A DNA stretch of 64,000 nt from JAMXLO01 sp035569235 (GCA_035569235.1 DATMND010000003.1:1-64000), one strand, 5' to 3'; shown: positions 8,196-17,475, numbered from the stretch's first letter. The notes: generated by a model not told the origin, from the sequence alone. Numbers and translations are program-made.

Positions 8196-9478
8196 GGCGT
8201 CGTCGTCCGTGCATCACCGATCCGCGGCATCGGCATGGCGCGACCGGACTCCCGGATGGCGCGGTGTTTCGAGGCAGTCGGATGTGTGCGCAGGACATCC
8301 TGCCACGCGGCACTATATTCGCCGAAGATCCGATCAAAGGTGAAGCGTTCGGCTTCCAGGAGGCAAGCGGCGGACATGGTGCGCCAGTCGGGCGGATCGT
8401 CGAGCAACCGACGCAGCAGCGTTTCCAATGCCGTGATATCTCCGGCTGGGACCAAAAATCCCGTGCATCCGTCTCGTATAAGCTCAACCATGCCGCCCGC
8501 GGAGACTCCGATGACCGGAACGCCGAAGCCGAATGCTTCGTGGATGACGCGGCCTGAGGCCTCCTCGACCAGGGATGGAGCGACGAGGATGTCCAAGTCC
8601 TGAAAGAACGCCGCCGGCGCGACGCGACCCAGGAACGTCGCCAGAGGTGATCGAAACGATTCCTTCAGATTCCGCTCATACTCGGCCTGGCCGAAGCCGC
8701 CGATATAGACCTGGACGCGCTCGGCGCCGATCCGCCGCGCTGCCTCCAGCACGACGTGCGCCCCCTTGATCCGCTCCAGTCTCCCAAGAAAACCCACTCG
8801 CAACGGGGCGCCCGGCCGCGGGCCCGGATACGGGACGACAACTGGCGGATCGGAATTGCAGTTGTTGATTACACGCGTGAGGCGCCTGCCGCGGAACAGG
8901 CCAGATGGGCTAATCCGTTGCCAAAGGCGTGCGCTGACGCTGGTCAGGCCATCCACGTGCCGCGATAGACGCACCCGCGGCCAGCAAAGCACGCGACAGC
9001 GCAGACAGCGCCGCGTGCAGTTGACGTCGGAGCGATACATGACTGAATTGGTGCAGGCGGCATAATGATCGTGAAGCGTCTGCAGCATCGGCAGGCCCCG
9101 CCGAGCGAGCGTCGGCCAGATCGCGCAGGTGAACCCTAGCGCGTTATGAATATGGATCAGGTCGGGCGCCTCGCGATCGGCGATCCAACCCAGCCGGGCG
9201 GCCATCACCGGGTTCCAGGCTTCCACCACTTGCCACAGGACCTTCCGCCAGGCGGGTTGGCGCTTCGACTGATGCGGAAAGAATACGTTGAACAGGGGTA
9301 CATAATAGACATGCACCCCGTTTATCACACGCTCCTGGGGCACTCCGTCGGGTGCAAGCGAAACGACCACCGCTTGATCCCCCGCGCGCACCAGACCTTC
9401 CGCCAACAGCCTGACGGTCTCTTCCGCGCCGCCAACCTCATTGGGATGGTAGCGCGTGCTCACGAACATGATCTTCAT
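8192..9478 (-). CDS. GT4-family glycosyltransferase with a cysteine cluster
   Basis: A 428-residue GT-B glycosyltransferase. The N-terminal motif STRYHPNEVGGAEETVRLLA and the C-terminal RVGFLGRLERIKGAHVVLEA and EEASGRVIHEAFGFGVPVIG (glutamate pair of the donor site) are classical for family 4. In the middle, residues about 155-170 carry the cluster CTRRCLRCRVLCWPR, with four cysteines near a conserved HDHYAACTNS stretch. Such cysteine-rich inserts occur in a subset of these enzymes and may bind a metal. The gene overlaps both neighbours by 4 bases (Wzy-like upstream, Wzx downstream), so the three are tightly coupled. Confidence 0.9.
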   Translation of the reverse strand: MKIMFVSTRYHPNEVGGAEETVRLLAEGLVRAGDQAVVVSLAPDGVPQERVINGVHVYYVPLFNVFFPHQSKRQPAWRKVLWQVVEAWNPVMAARLGWIADREAPDLIHIHNALGFTCAIWPTLARRGLPMLQTLHDHYAACTNSVMYRSDVNCTRRCLRCRVLCWPRVRLSRHVDGLTSVSARLWQRISPSGLFRGRRLTRVINNCNSDPPVVVPYPGPRPGAPLRVGFLGRLERIKGAHVVLEAARRIGAERVQVYIGGFGQAEYERNLKESFRSPLATFLGRVAPAAFFQDLDILVAPSLVEEASGRVIHEAFGFGVPVIGVSAGGMVELIRDGCTGFLVPAGDITALETLLRRLLDDPPDWRTMSAACLLEAERFTFDRIFGEYSAAWQDVLRTHPTASKHRAIRESGRAMPMPRIGDARTTTP

Positions 9479-10743
9479 GTCGCGCTCACCGTTATCCGTT
9501 CAGGACGAAGCACATGCGAGGCCGCAACGGCCGGCCGCTTCGGCAAGACACAGAAGACCAGCAGGAGCGCCTGCAGCCGTGGATCGAGCAGTTCTCCGCC
9601 AAAGCAGAGGAAACCGATCGTCAGCGCGCAGCTCAACCATAACGATGGCGCATGGCCGAACACGGCGAGGACGAACATCGCCCAGAACAGTGCCGAGCCG
9701 AGCAGACCGTATTCGAACAGCAACTTCGCCCACGCGGGATCATGCGTCTCGTACGGCATCAGTTGAATGTAGTCGCGCATCGATCCTGGGCCGACGCCGA
9801 ACAGAAGGTCATGCGGATCAGACACCAGATATCGGTCGATCAGATCCGCTGGAGCCAGAAACCGCGCATAGCCGCTGCTTTCGGTATTATTGAATTCTGC
9901 GCCCCGATGCATCGCTACATCCATATGCCAGAGCCCGGACGTCGCAAGGGCAAGGCAGCCAAACAAGACAAGCGCGAAGATCGTGCCATAGGAACGGCGA
10001 CTGACCAGGATGCCGGGGACCAGGACCAACGCGAACAGACCGGTACCCGAGTAGGAGAACAACAATGCGGCGATAAAGACCGCAAGACGCCATTTCACTT
10101 GAAAGAACAACATCTCGATGATGATCGCCAAGGCCACGTACTGCGAGAATGTTGACGGCTCCACCATGAAGAAACCGTTGCTCCGGTTGATCGGCGAGCC
10201 GTAGTTTATCGGCAGGAGATTGTCGAAGCCCTCAAGCAGTATTCCTGACGGCAGAAATCCCTCGAAGGTATAGAGCAGCTTCGAGGCAATCACGAAATGC
10301 AGGAAAAACTGCGCAATTCCACAGACGGCGCAGACCAGCACCATGGACTGATACGCGCGCAGGCAATCTTTGAACGGGGCGTCCAACGACCGCAGCAGGA
10401 ACACGAACGGTATGTATGTGGCGATCAGCAGCATCGCCGACGACCAGGACGAACTGCCGCCATTGAAGATCGCGCAGATCGAGGCATAGGCGGCGAACAT
10501 CAGGACAAGCGCAGCACGAATAGGATCGATATTAAGTTGCCCTCGCAACAATAGCATCGCCAGCGCCGCCAGGTTGACGAACAGGTTCACCGACACCCCG
10601 TTCGGACCTATCGGAACCGCGAACCGCTGCAGGAAGATCGCCGCGAACAGGATCGCGAGCAGGCAGCGGCGGACGGTGCGCAGGTTCGCTTGACCATCAC
10701 TGACGCCGACCCGTCGGCTTACGCGATCTACGCAGGGCGGCAT
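9475..10743 (-). CDS. Wzy-like polysaccharide polymerase / O-antigen ligase-type membrane protein
   Basis: A 422-residue integral membrane protein with about 10-12 hydrophobic spans and a long periplasmic loop between spans near the C-terminal third (containing FLAPADLIDRYLVSDPHDLL and GVGPGSMRDYIQLMPYETHD). That GVGPG-and-H loop resembles the O-antigen ligase/Wzy fold. It would polymerise repeat units in the periplasm. ATG 10743 (MPPCVDRVSRR) is preferred because AGGA precedes it; an upstream start at 10854 would add a basic, non-conserved tail. It is the first gene of the leftward block and is divergent from the Wzc-like gene. Confidence 0.8.
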   Translation of the reverse strand: MPPCVDRVSRRVGVSDGQANLRTVRRCLLAILFAAIFLQRFAVPIGPNGVSVNLFVNLAALAMLLLRGQLNIDPIRAALVLMFAAYASICAIFNGGSSSWSSAMLLIATYIPFVFLLRSLDAPFKDCLRAYQSMVLVCAVCGIAQFFLHFVIASKLLYTFEGFLPSGILLEGFDNLLPINYGSPINRSNGFFMVEPSTFSQYVALAIIIEMLFFQVKWRLAVFIAALLFSYSGTGLFALVLVPGILVSRRSYGTIFALVLFGCLALATSGLWHMDVAMHRGAEFNNTESSGYARFLAPADLIDRYLVSDPHDLLFGVGPGSMRDYIQLMPYETHDPAWAKLLFEYGLLGSALFWAMFVLAVFGHAPSLWLSCALTIGFLCFGGELLDPRLQALLLVFCVLPKRPAVAASHVLRPERITVSAT

Positions 10744-11066
10744 TCCGGGAGTCCTGGTGCGATCGTCTGCGAGCTCGCCGTGACGCAACCGCGGACCTAT
10801 GTGAGAACGGGGAAAGCCTCCCGCCCGCGGTTGATATTGCACTTGTGGCGCCACCTTGGCCTCTGCCCGCGTTGCGGAGGCAGTTCATATCGACACCGAG
10901 AGGTCGAAGCTAGACACGCTCACCTAATATTGAGCAGAATGTCTCTAATTTTGGTGGAAGAACCATTCCACTAAGGGTATTGTGTCTTTAATTGGACTGA
11001 TGCAGCCGGCCATGACGCCACGATCCCCAGGGATCGGTGGCCGTCAAGGCTGGCATGGGGAGCGGC
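10744..11066. other. Divergent promoter region of the polysaccharide locus
   Basis: About 320 bases separate the leftward Wzy-like gene from the rightward Wzc-like gene. The stretch 10920-11000 is clearly AT-richer than its surroundings and carries the inverted repeat listed separately at 10954. Promoters for both blocks are expected here, but no clear -35/-10 pair was identified by eye. Confidence 0.5.
10954..10971. promoter_or_regulatory. Inverted repeat in the divergent polysaccharide promoter region
   Basis: GTGGAA (10954-10959) and TTCCAC (10966-10971) form a perfect 6-bp dyad with a 6-base spacer, in the AT-rich centre between the wzy-like and wzc-like genes. The position suits an operator controlling both directions. 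The binding protein is unknown. Confidence 0.4.
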
Positions 11067-13202
11067 ATGGATAACATTGGCGTCGGTCTTGCGGATTTTT
11101 GGCACGTTCTGCGGCGCCGCATGCTGCGACTGTGTCTGGCAGCCATTTTAGGCGCAGCCCTTGCCGTTGCCATCAGCGAGGCATTGCCGGTTCATTACAC
11201 CAGCGAAGCGCTTCTGGAGGTGGAAGCGCATACCCCGCTGATGAAGGAGTTGAATCCAGGTGCTACCGCCACGACGCCGGACCAGGTCAGGACCGAGGCG
11301 GACATTCTTGAATCCCGCGCGCTGACGGAATCGATCGTTCGCGAGCTCAAGCTGATGGATGCCGCCGACTTCAAGTCGGCCAGCCGGCCGCCCACCTGGA
11401 CCGACCGGATCTACATTGGCTTGCAAGAGGCGCGCTCCTATGCGCTGAACCTCCTCGGCCTGCACACGCAGGTCGATCCTTTGAGTGATGCGGTTGATCT
11501 GTTCCAGCGCCGGCTGCAGGTGGTGGCCAACGAGAAGAGCCACATTGTTGCCGTTCGTGTCCAGACAGGATCCGCGCAGCTGTCGGCCGACGTGGTCAAC
11601 AACCTGCTGACCCGATATCTTTCGAACCAGGTGGCTGGGAACCTGAGCGTCAGCGCACAGGAAAACCAGTGGCTGACCGAGCACCTCGCGGCACTCCAGC
11701 ATGACGTGGACGAAGCGGCTCTGCGGGCCCAGGCCTTTCGCGACGCGAACGGGCTGATGGATATCCAGGCCGGTGCGCTTCCGGCGGTGCAATTGAACGA
11801 GAAGGAGCAGAACCTGTCGGCCGCCCGGCAGGAACTGTCCAAGGCACAGGCAGCGTTCGACTCCGCCGCGAAAGCCTTGCAGACCGGCTCGGGATTTGTC
11901 GGCCAGGAAGTCCTGGGATCGCTGCTTATTCAGCGCCTGCGGGAACGTGAGGCAGACGTCCTTCAGCGCATGGCGAATCTGCGGCAGAGAACCGGCGACA
12001 GCACTCCCTACCTGGCGCCCCTTCAGGCCGAGTTGGCCTCGGCTCGCGCGCAGATCGCCGTCGAAACCGGCCATATCGTCAATGCGCTGCGTCGGGATGT
12101 CGATCTGGCGCGCGATCGCGTCAACAGCTTGCAGACGATGGTCACAGACTCCCAGGTTCGGGCACAGCGGAACGCCGCCGCAGCCGACACCTTGACGCGC
12201 CTCACGCAGGAGGTGGACGCCAAGCGACACGTCTACATTGCGTTTCTGACCCGTATGGAACAGACCCAGCTCGCGTCTACTCAGTTCCCCACTGCACGCG
12301 TCGTGTCGCCCGCCGTGCCGCCGTTCAAGGCAGATGGTATGCCGCCCATTATCGTGGCGATACTTGGCGCCGTTGCCGCCGTTTTCCTTGCGATTGCGGC
12401 GCTGCTGCTCAGATGGGCACTGGATCGACGCGTCACATCGGTAGCAAATCTGGAAGTGCTGACCGGGGCAACTCCAATCTGCGCCATGCCGGCACTCCCT
12501 GGCGCGGGCGGCCTCCCGGTGGCGATGCGCATTCTGGACATGAACCAATCAGGCGTAGTCGAGACCTTGTACGCCTTGCGTTTCGCGGTTCTGGCGATGA
12601 ATCCGGGAGCATCCTGCACCCGAGTGCTCGTCACCTCGGCCTCGCCCGAAGAGGGCAAGACCACTCTGGCCGCATCACTCGCGCGGCTGACCGCCGCGAG
12701 CGGCATGCGGGTGCTGTTGGTCGAGGCGGATCTGCGGCGCCCGACCCTCCGCCGCATGCTCCGGATGTCGCCAAGGAACAGTATCGAATCATTTCTGACA
12801 CAAGGAATGCGCCTCGCCGACGCGGTGCATGTCGACCCGAAATCCGGTCTGCACTGCCTGACCGCGGACGGATCGGCGCCCAATGCGGTCACAACACTTC
12901 AATCGCCGCGACTAAGCGCGCTGATGGAGGAGGCGCGGGCGAGCTATGACATGGTCATCATCGATAGTCCCCCGGTGATGCGCGTGGTCGATGCACTCAT
13001 CCTGGCCCACTACAGCGACGTGATACTTTTCGCGGTTGCCTACGGGCGCATCCATGCAGCAACTGTCCTGGAGGCGCTCCGTCGCTTTCCCAGCCATGTT
13101 CGATCCCGGATTGCCACTGTTCTGACGCGGGTGCCGCAAACGGATATTTCATGGCAAGGTTATTATGCCGGGTACAAGCGCAAGCTGCCCGCCTCGGCCT
13201 AA
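11067..13202 (+). CDS. Wzc/GumC-like polysaccharide co-polymerase with tyrosine-kinase domain
   Basis: A 711-residue inner-membrane protein that sets chain length and helps export. The N-terminal Wzz domain has a first membrane span (LCLAAILGAALAVAI) followed by a long coiled-coil periplasmic region (residues about 150-400). A second span (IIVAILGAVAAVFLAIAALLL) leads to a cytoplasmic BY-kinase domain with Walker A SPEEGKTT (near residue 530), Walker A' VLLVEADLRRPTLRR and Walker B MVIIDSPP (near 630). The tail WQGYYAGYKRK supplies three tyrosines for autophosphorylation. ATG 11067 is chosen because GGGGAG precedes it. It is the first gene of the rightward block. Confidence 0.92.
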   Translation: MDNIGVGLADFWHVLRRRMLRLCLAAILGAALAVAISEALPVHYTSEALLEVEAHTPLMKELNPGATATTPDQVRTEADILESRALTESIVRELKLMDAADFKSASRPPTWTDRIYIGLQEARSYALNLLGLHTQVDPLSDAVDLFQRRLQVVANEKSHIVAVRVQTGSAQLSADVVNNLLTRYLSNQVAGNLSVSAQENQWLTEHLAALQHDVDEAALRAQAFRDANGLMDIQAGALPAVQLNEKEQNLSAARQELSKAQAAFDSAAKALQTGSGFVGQEVLGSLLIQRLREREADVLQRMANLRQRTGDSTPYLAPLQAELASARAQIAVETGHIVNALRRDVDLARDRVNSLQTMVTDSQVRAQRNAAAADTLTRLTQEVDAKRHVYIAFLTRMEQTQLASTQFPTARVVSPAVPPFKADGMPPIIVAILGAVAAVFLAIAALLLRWALDRRVTSVANLEVLTGATPICAMPALPGAGGLPVAMRILDMNQSGVVETLYALRFAVLAMNPGASCTRVLVTSASPEEGKTTLAASLARLTAASGMRVLLVEADLRRPTLRRMLRMSPRNSIESFLTQGMRLADAVHVDPKSGLHCLTADGSAPNAVTTLQSPRLSALMEEARASYDMVIIDSPPVMRVVDALILAHYSDVILFAVAYGRIHAATVLEALRRFPSHVRSRIATVLTRVPQTDISWQGYYAGYKRKLPASA

Positions 13203-13213
13203 GGTACGCACAC

Positions 13214-14200
13214 GTGCAGCGCCGACCACTGGTGATCATGTCAGCCGCAAGCGCGCTGGCCAGTCTTGTTTCGGTCGGCCACGGCTCGGCGCAGGCCATC
13301 GATGACTTGCCGATGCAGCAACGCCTGGGCGTCTACAAGGGCGCCGGATGCGACGGCCGTGCAGCCGTTGCAGGCTTCGCCGCGTGGCTGGGCCGCAGGC
13401 CGCAATGGGTCGTGGATTTCCTGGCACAGGAGAACTGGCAAAGCTTCAACGACTCAGCAACTTGGCTGATCGGCTGCTGGCGAGGCGCCAATTATCATCT
13501 GGCGCTTGCGGTTCCCATGCTGACCGAAGACCGCCGCAATACCTTGGAACTCGGCGCGGCCGGCGCTTATGACGCGCACTTCACGCGTCTGGCTCAGGCG
13601 CTGGTGTCCACGGGGCGCCCGGACACAGTCATTCGGCTTGGCTGGGAGTTCAACGGCGACTGGTCCACGTGGTGTCCAAAAGGGAATCCCGGCGTGTTCA
13701 TCCGCTACTGGCGGCGCATTGTCGGTGTGATGCGGGCTGTTCCGGACAGCAAGTTCCGATTCGACTGGAATCCAACGCTCGGCACCGCCGCCGTCGCACC
13801 CGACCAAGTATATCCGGGTGACGACGTGGTCGATATCATCGGCCTCGACGTCTACAACCAAAGCTGGAGTGTGCCGCGTCCGAACAGCCGGGAACGTTGG
13901 GAAGAATTGCGGCGGAAGCCCTTCGGGCTTGATTGGCACCAGGCCTTCGCCGCAGCAAAGGGCAAGCCCCGATCCTTCCCGGAGTGGGGCACTGGGCGTC
14001 GACCGGACGGCAGCGGCGGCGGCGATGATTCGCTTTTCGTGGATCAGATGGCTCAATGGGCCACGGCATCCGACGTCGTCTATCATGCCTACTGGGACTA
14101 TCCGGCATCCGACTACTTTGCCTTGATGTCCACCGGGCAATTTCCCCGCGCCGCGGCGGCATTTCGCGAGCGCTTTGGCCACATAACCCATCAACCCTGA
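13214..14200 (+). CDS. Secreted GH26-like glycoside hydrolase
   Basis: A 328-residue exported protein with a Sec signal peptide (residues 1-28, ending GSAQA). The fold is that expected of GH26 beta-mannanase-like hydrolases: GWEFNG with the putative acid/base Glu145, IGLDVYN, and PEWG with the putative nucleophile Glu257. The start is the GTG at 13214, with AAGG 9 bases upstream overlapping the Wzc stop codon; earlier in-frame starts would run inside wzc and spoil the signal peptide. The tight coupling to the Wzc-like gene suggests a periplasmic role, such as trimming the polymer or clearing misplaced polysaccharide. The substrate is not known. Confidence 0.82.
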   Translation: MQRRPLVIMSAASALASLVSVGHGSAQAIDDLPMQQRLGVYKGAGCDGRAAVAGFAAWLGRRPQWVVDFLAQENWQSFNDSATWLIGCWRGANYHLALAVPMLTEDRRNTLELGAAGAYDAHFTRLAQALVSTGRPDTVIRLGWEFNGDWSTWCPKGNPGVFIRYWRRIVGVMRAVPDSKFRFDWNPTLGTAAVAPDQVYPGDDVVDIIGLDVYNQSWSVPRPNSRERWEELRRKPFGLDWHQAFAAAKGKPRSFPEWGTGRRPDGSGGGDDSLFVDQMAQWATASDVVYHAYWDYPASDYFALMSTGQFPRAAAAFRERFGHITHQP

Positions 14201-14352
14201 CAGCGGCACTCGTACATGTGTGCAAGCGACCTGCGCTTCCCTAAGCCCATGAGTGCTGCAAAGGACGCGCGCCATCCGGGCCTGCGCCGCATCGCCCGGG
14301 CCTTGTCATCTGATGGACACGAGACGCAGGCATCGCGCACAGGACGACGCCA

Positions 14353-16026
14353 GTGAATTTTGTTGCGACCTCGGATTCCCTGAGGGATCCGACGATCCGA
14401 CCGCCCCTGCGCTTTATCGCAATCCATGGCGCGGCGGGGCTGCGGCGATGGCAGGCGGAATGCCTGCGATCGGTTGTGGCGTCCGGCGACGCTACGCTGG
14501 TGGCTACGGCTATTGATCGCGTGTCGCAACCGCCCATGCGGCACGGCTGGTGGCAGCGCCTGTACGATCGCTTGGTAACGCTGGGCCTCGACGCGCATGA
14601 TTTCGCGGGTCCTGCCGATGGGGCCCTGGCCGTCCCCAGCCTGGATATCCGCGACATTCCACCGATGAAGGAGATCGACTTCATCCTGAACTTCGGCTCA
14701 TCGCGTGCAGTCCCGCCCGCGGTCCAGCCACGCCATGGCACATGGCGAATCCACTTGGGCGATGCTGCCGAAGGCGAACTCCCGGGATCGCGGGAAGCAG
14801 CCGGTCGCGCCCGGATCATCACCGTCGCCGTGGTCCGGACGACCGGAGCGGATAGCCGCCAGACCGTGCTGCATCATGCAACGATCAAGACCCGCCGATC
14901 GCATCGCGCCACTCTGCGAGCGGTGCTGCAGGAGGCGAGCGTCACATGCCGAGGGGCGTGCAGTCGATTACAAACCCAACAGGCAGCCGCATCCGCGATC
15001 ATCCAGATCACACCTGGACCTCCCGTCTCCGGACCCTTGCGGACAATGGCCGGTCAGCTGGTCCGCTCTGTGCGGCGTGCAATCGGGTTGCTGTTGTTCA
15101 AGGATATCTGGACGATCGGGGTCCTGCGCACGCCGGTCGACATGCTCTTGCGCTCGCTCGCCATGCCCATGCCGACCTGGCAACAAAGTCCCCCAAATGG
15201 AGAGTGGCACGCCGACCCATTCCCCGTAACAGCGGGAGACGAAACGTATCTGTTGTTCGAGAAATACGAGCCGACCCAGCGGCGGGGATTGATCGCATGT
15301 ACGCGGCTGGAGAGTTGGGATGCGCAGAGTGGATGGGATGCCGGGACCGCGATCGACCTTGGCTGCCACATGTCGTATCCGGCGGTCTTCACCTATGCCG
15401 GGCAAGCCTATTGCGCACCGGAAACCCACGTGTTGGGTGGGCTTCGGATCTTTCGGATGGAAGCCGATCCGTGGCACTGGACGCAGGTAGCCCATGTCCT
15501 TCGCGACATGGCGCTCATCGATTCGACGCTGTTTGAGCACGGCAACCTGTGGTGGCTGATGGCCACATTGTCCGGCGCAGGTTCGGACACCGATCTGCAT
15601 GCCTGGTACGCACCGTCTCCGTTCGGTCCGTGGACACCCCATGGATTGAATCCGGTCAAATCCGACGTTCGATCATCGCGTCCGGCCGGCAATCTGTTCC
15701 GGATTGGTGATCGCCTGTATCGTCCTGCACAGGATTGCGAACGCGGATACGGTACGGCCGTCGTGATCAATCAGATCATCCATCTCGACCCGAATCGGTT
15801 TGTCGAGACCGCGGTCCGACGCTTCGAGGCAGCGCGAGACTGGAGCTCTTCGGATGGCCTCCACACATTCAACGTATTTGGTGAGTTGGTCGTGATCGAT
15901 GCCAAGCGGCGCGTGCTTCGCGGCTTCACCTCTGCACTCAGAGTACTGGGTGGAATTCACGAACAAATCAGACGCGGCGGCAGCTCCATGAACTCCTTCA
16001 CCAAGAAAGGTCGCACGCATGCTTGA
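14353..16026 (+). CDS. GINT1-like glycosyltransferase-associated protein (beta-propeller family)
   Basis: A 557-residue protein. Residues about 280-530 match the pattern of the glucosamine inositolphosphorylceramide transferase 1 N-terminal (five-bladed propeller) family: EWHADPFPV, ETYLLFEKYE, CHMSYPAVF, YCAPETH, LIDSTLFEHGNLWWLM, SSRPAGNLF and YRPAQDCERGYG. Residues 1-230 look like the formyltransferase-type N-terminal region seen in some bacterial members (LDIRDIPPM, DFILNFGSS, GTWRIHLGD). The start is the GTG at 14353. It overlaps the downstream membrane hydroxylase by 8 bases. Plausible work is transfer of a sugar or acyl group onto a lipid or polysaccharide; this is inference, as bacterial members are poorly characterised. 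Confidence 0.72.
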   Translation: MNFVATSDSLRDPTIRPPLRFIAIHGAAGLRRWQAECLRSVVASGDATLVATAIDRVSQPPMRHGWWQRLYDRLVTLGLDAHDFAGPADGALAVPSLDIRDIPPMKEIDFILNFGSSRAVPPAVQPRHGTWRIHLGDAAEGELPGSREAAGRARIITVAVVRTTGADSRQTVLHHATIKTRRSHRATLRAVLQEASVTCRGACSRLQTQQAAASAIIQITPGPPVSGPLRTMAGQLVRSVRRAIGLLLFKDIWTIGVLRTPVDMLLRSLAMPMPTWQQSPPNGEWHADPFPVTAGDETYLLFEKYEPTQRRGLIACTRLESWDAQSGWDAGTAIDLGCHMSYPAVFTYAGQAYCAPETHVLGGLRIFRMEADPWHWTQVAHVLRDMALIDSTLFEHGNLWWLMATLSGAGSDTDLHAWYAPSPFGPWTPHGLNPVKSDVRSSRPAGNLFRIGDRLYRPAQDCERGYGTAVVINQIIHLDPNRFVETAVRRFEAARDWSSSDGLHTFNVFGELVVIDAKRRVLRGFTSALRVLGGIHEQIRRGGSSMNSFTKKGRTHA

Positions 16027-17068
16027 GGCTTTTCCGGCGCATGCCTGGTTGGCGAAGATCGTTAACCATCTCCTGTCATACGACTCATATGTCATACTGA
16101 TGACGTGGGTGACGGCGCTGCTCGGAGCGATCCTGACGTTCGCCATCAGGAATGACCACGGTTATCGGAAGACGTTTGGGAACCTTCTCCGCTTCTGTTT
16201 TCCGGCGGAAATCCTACGCAACCGATCCTGCCGGCTGGATGTCCTGTTCGCGATCACCATCCGCTTCCTGACCCCCCTGCTCATCGCGCCCATTCTGATC
16301 ACGAGTGCCGCGGTGACGCAGGTGACACATGACGGTCTCGCCGCATGGTTCGGATCACGTCCTCCCGGTTCCGATTTGATCCTGGTACGTATATTGGCCC
16401 TGTGTCTGGTCGTCGTTTTGGCTGACGGCTCCAATTTCTGCACGCACTACCTCAATCACAAGGTCCGGCTCCTGTGGGAATTCCACAAGGTGCATCATGC
16501 GGCACGCTTTCTGATACCGATCACCAACCGGCGAGTCCACCCCGTCCAGGGCCTGTTCGATGACACGACCCTTTTGCTGCCGGTCGGCATTTGGCTGGGC
16601 CTGATATCCTATATGTTTGGAATGCCGATCGAGGATAATGTCGTTCTGGGCATGGACGCATTCTTCTTCGCCAACCTTCTGTCTTTCTATCATTTGCGCC
16701 ACTCTCACATCCCGATGTCTTACGGATGGCTTGAGAATATCTTCATGAGTCCGGCCCAGCATCAGTTGCACCACAGTTTCGTGGTGCGCCACTGGGATCG
16801 CAATTTTGGCTTGTTTCTGTCTTGCTGGGACAAGATGGCCGGCACTTTCGTGGCGTCGGAGCCTCCTGGAGCGCTCCGTCTCGGGCTGCCGGCCGAATAC
16901 GAGAGCGGCTATGACACGCTTGCGAAACTGTATGTGACCCCGCTCGTCAACGTTGTCCGCATGGTGGGGCGGTCGCTCCGGGCGCGGCCAAGTCGTGGCC
17001 ACGCCATCCTGCCAACCCAGGCTGTGAACGCGGACCTGGGGGCTGGGCAAATGGGGAAATCCGGCTGA
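16019..17068 (+). CDS. Sterol desaturase / fatty acid hydroxylase superfamily protein
   Basis: A 349-residue integral membrane di-iron enzyme. The histidine boxes are complete: HYLNH (143-147), HKVHH (156-160), HLRHSH (225-230) and HQLHH (248-252). They are set among hydrophobic spans at about 24-43, 77-100, 120-137 and 183-200. Members use O2 to hydroxylate or desaturate lipid chains, sterols or ceramides. The start ATG lies inside the end of the GINT1-like gene (8-base overlap), so the two are translationally coupled and probably act on one substrate. The substrate is not evident; a lipid that carries or anchors the polysaccharide, or a sphingolipid, is a reasonable guess. Confidence 0.88.
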   Translation: MLEAFPAHAWLAKIVNHLLSYDSYVILMTWVTALLGAILTFAIRNDHGYRKTFGNLLRFCFPAEILRNRSCRLDVLFAITIRFLTPLLIAPILITSAAVTQVTHDGLAAWFGSRPPGSDLILVRILALCLVVVLADGSNFCTHYLNHKVRLLWEFHKVHHAARFLIPITNRRVHPVQGLFDDTTLLLPVGIWLGLISYMFGMPIEDNVVLGMDAFFFANLLSFYHLRHSHIPMSYGWLENIFMSPAQHQLHHSFVVRHWDRNFGLFLSCWDKMAGTFVASEPPGALRLGLPAEYESGYDTLAKLYVTPLVNVVRMVGRSLRARPSRGHAILPTQAVNADLGAGQMGKSG

Positions 17069-17475
17069 GGCGAGACGATTTAACCGCGCCGCATAGCGGG
17101 AGCGGTCCTGCGACAGACGCTCTGCCTGCATCAGGACCCGCGGCATTGCCTCAATAACACTGATCATCTAAAAATATACACAGAATCGGGGCCGTCAGCC
17201 ACGGGAATAGTGTGACTTTCGGCCCCTCTGTGCCTAATAGATTGGTCAGTCGCAAATACTACCGCCCCTCAGCCTAGCCGACCCCTATGAAGATCCGATC
17301 GTTTGCACTCAATGGTAGTGCTTCCTCGACGCATGCCATGCCGATTGGATGCGATGACCGACAACCTGCATTGGTGGCCGCTGGGCGCTGATCGCGCCTC
17401 CGTCAGTTCTTGACTTGAAAGTAAACATTGCGTGATATATAGGATACTTCCATCACATTGATGTGAGTACGTCCT
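17069..17475. other. Intergenic stretch before the large GH26 protein
   Basis: There is no gene in these 407 bases. It holds an imperfect hairpin with GGGGCC (17188-17193) and GGCCCC (17221-17226), which may end the upstream transcript. An AT-rich promoter-like segment lies just before the next start codon. The rest shows nothing recognisable. Confidence 0.55.
17410..17441 (+). promoter_or_regulatory. Possible promoter with the CGTGATATATA motif
   Basis: TTGACT (17410-17415) is followed after 17 bases by TGATAT (17433-17438), which lies inside the 11-base motif CGTGATATATA (17431-17441). The same motif is found on the minus strand at 5214-5224 before the priming transferase gene. The -35 is good and the -10 poor, so this may be a promoter with an activator site rather than a plain sigma-70 promoter. 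Confidence 0.35.

Noticed and set aside
11148..12548. A 466-codon open frame on the minus strand
   Set aside because: Antisense to the Wzc-like gene; composition of a shadow frame.
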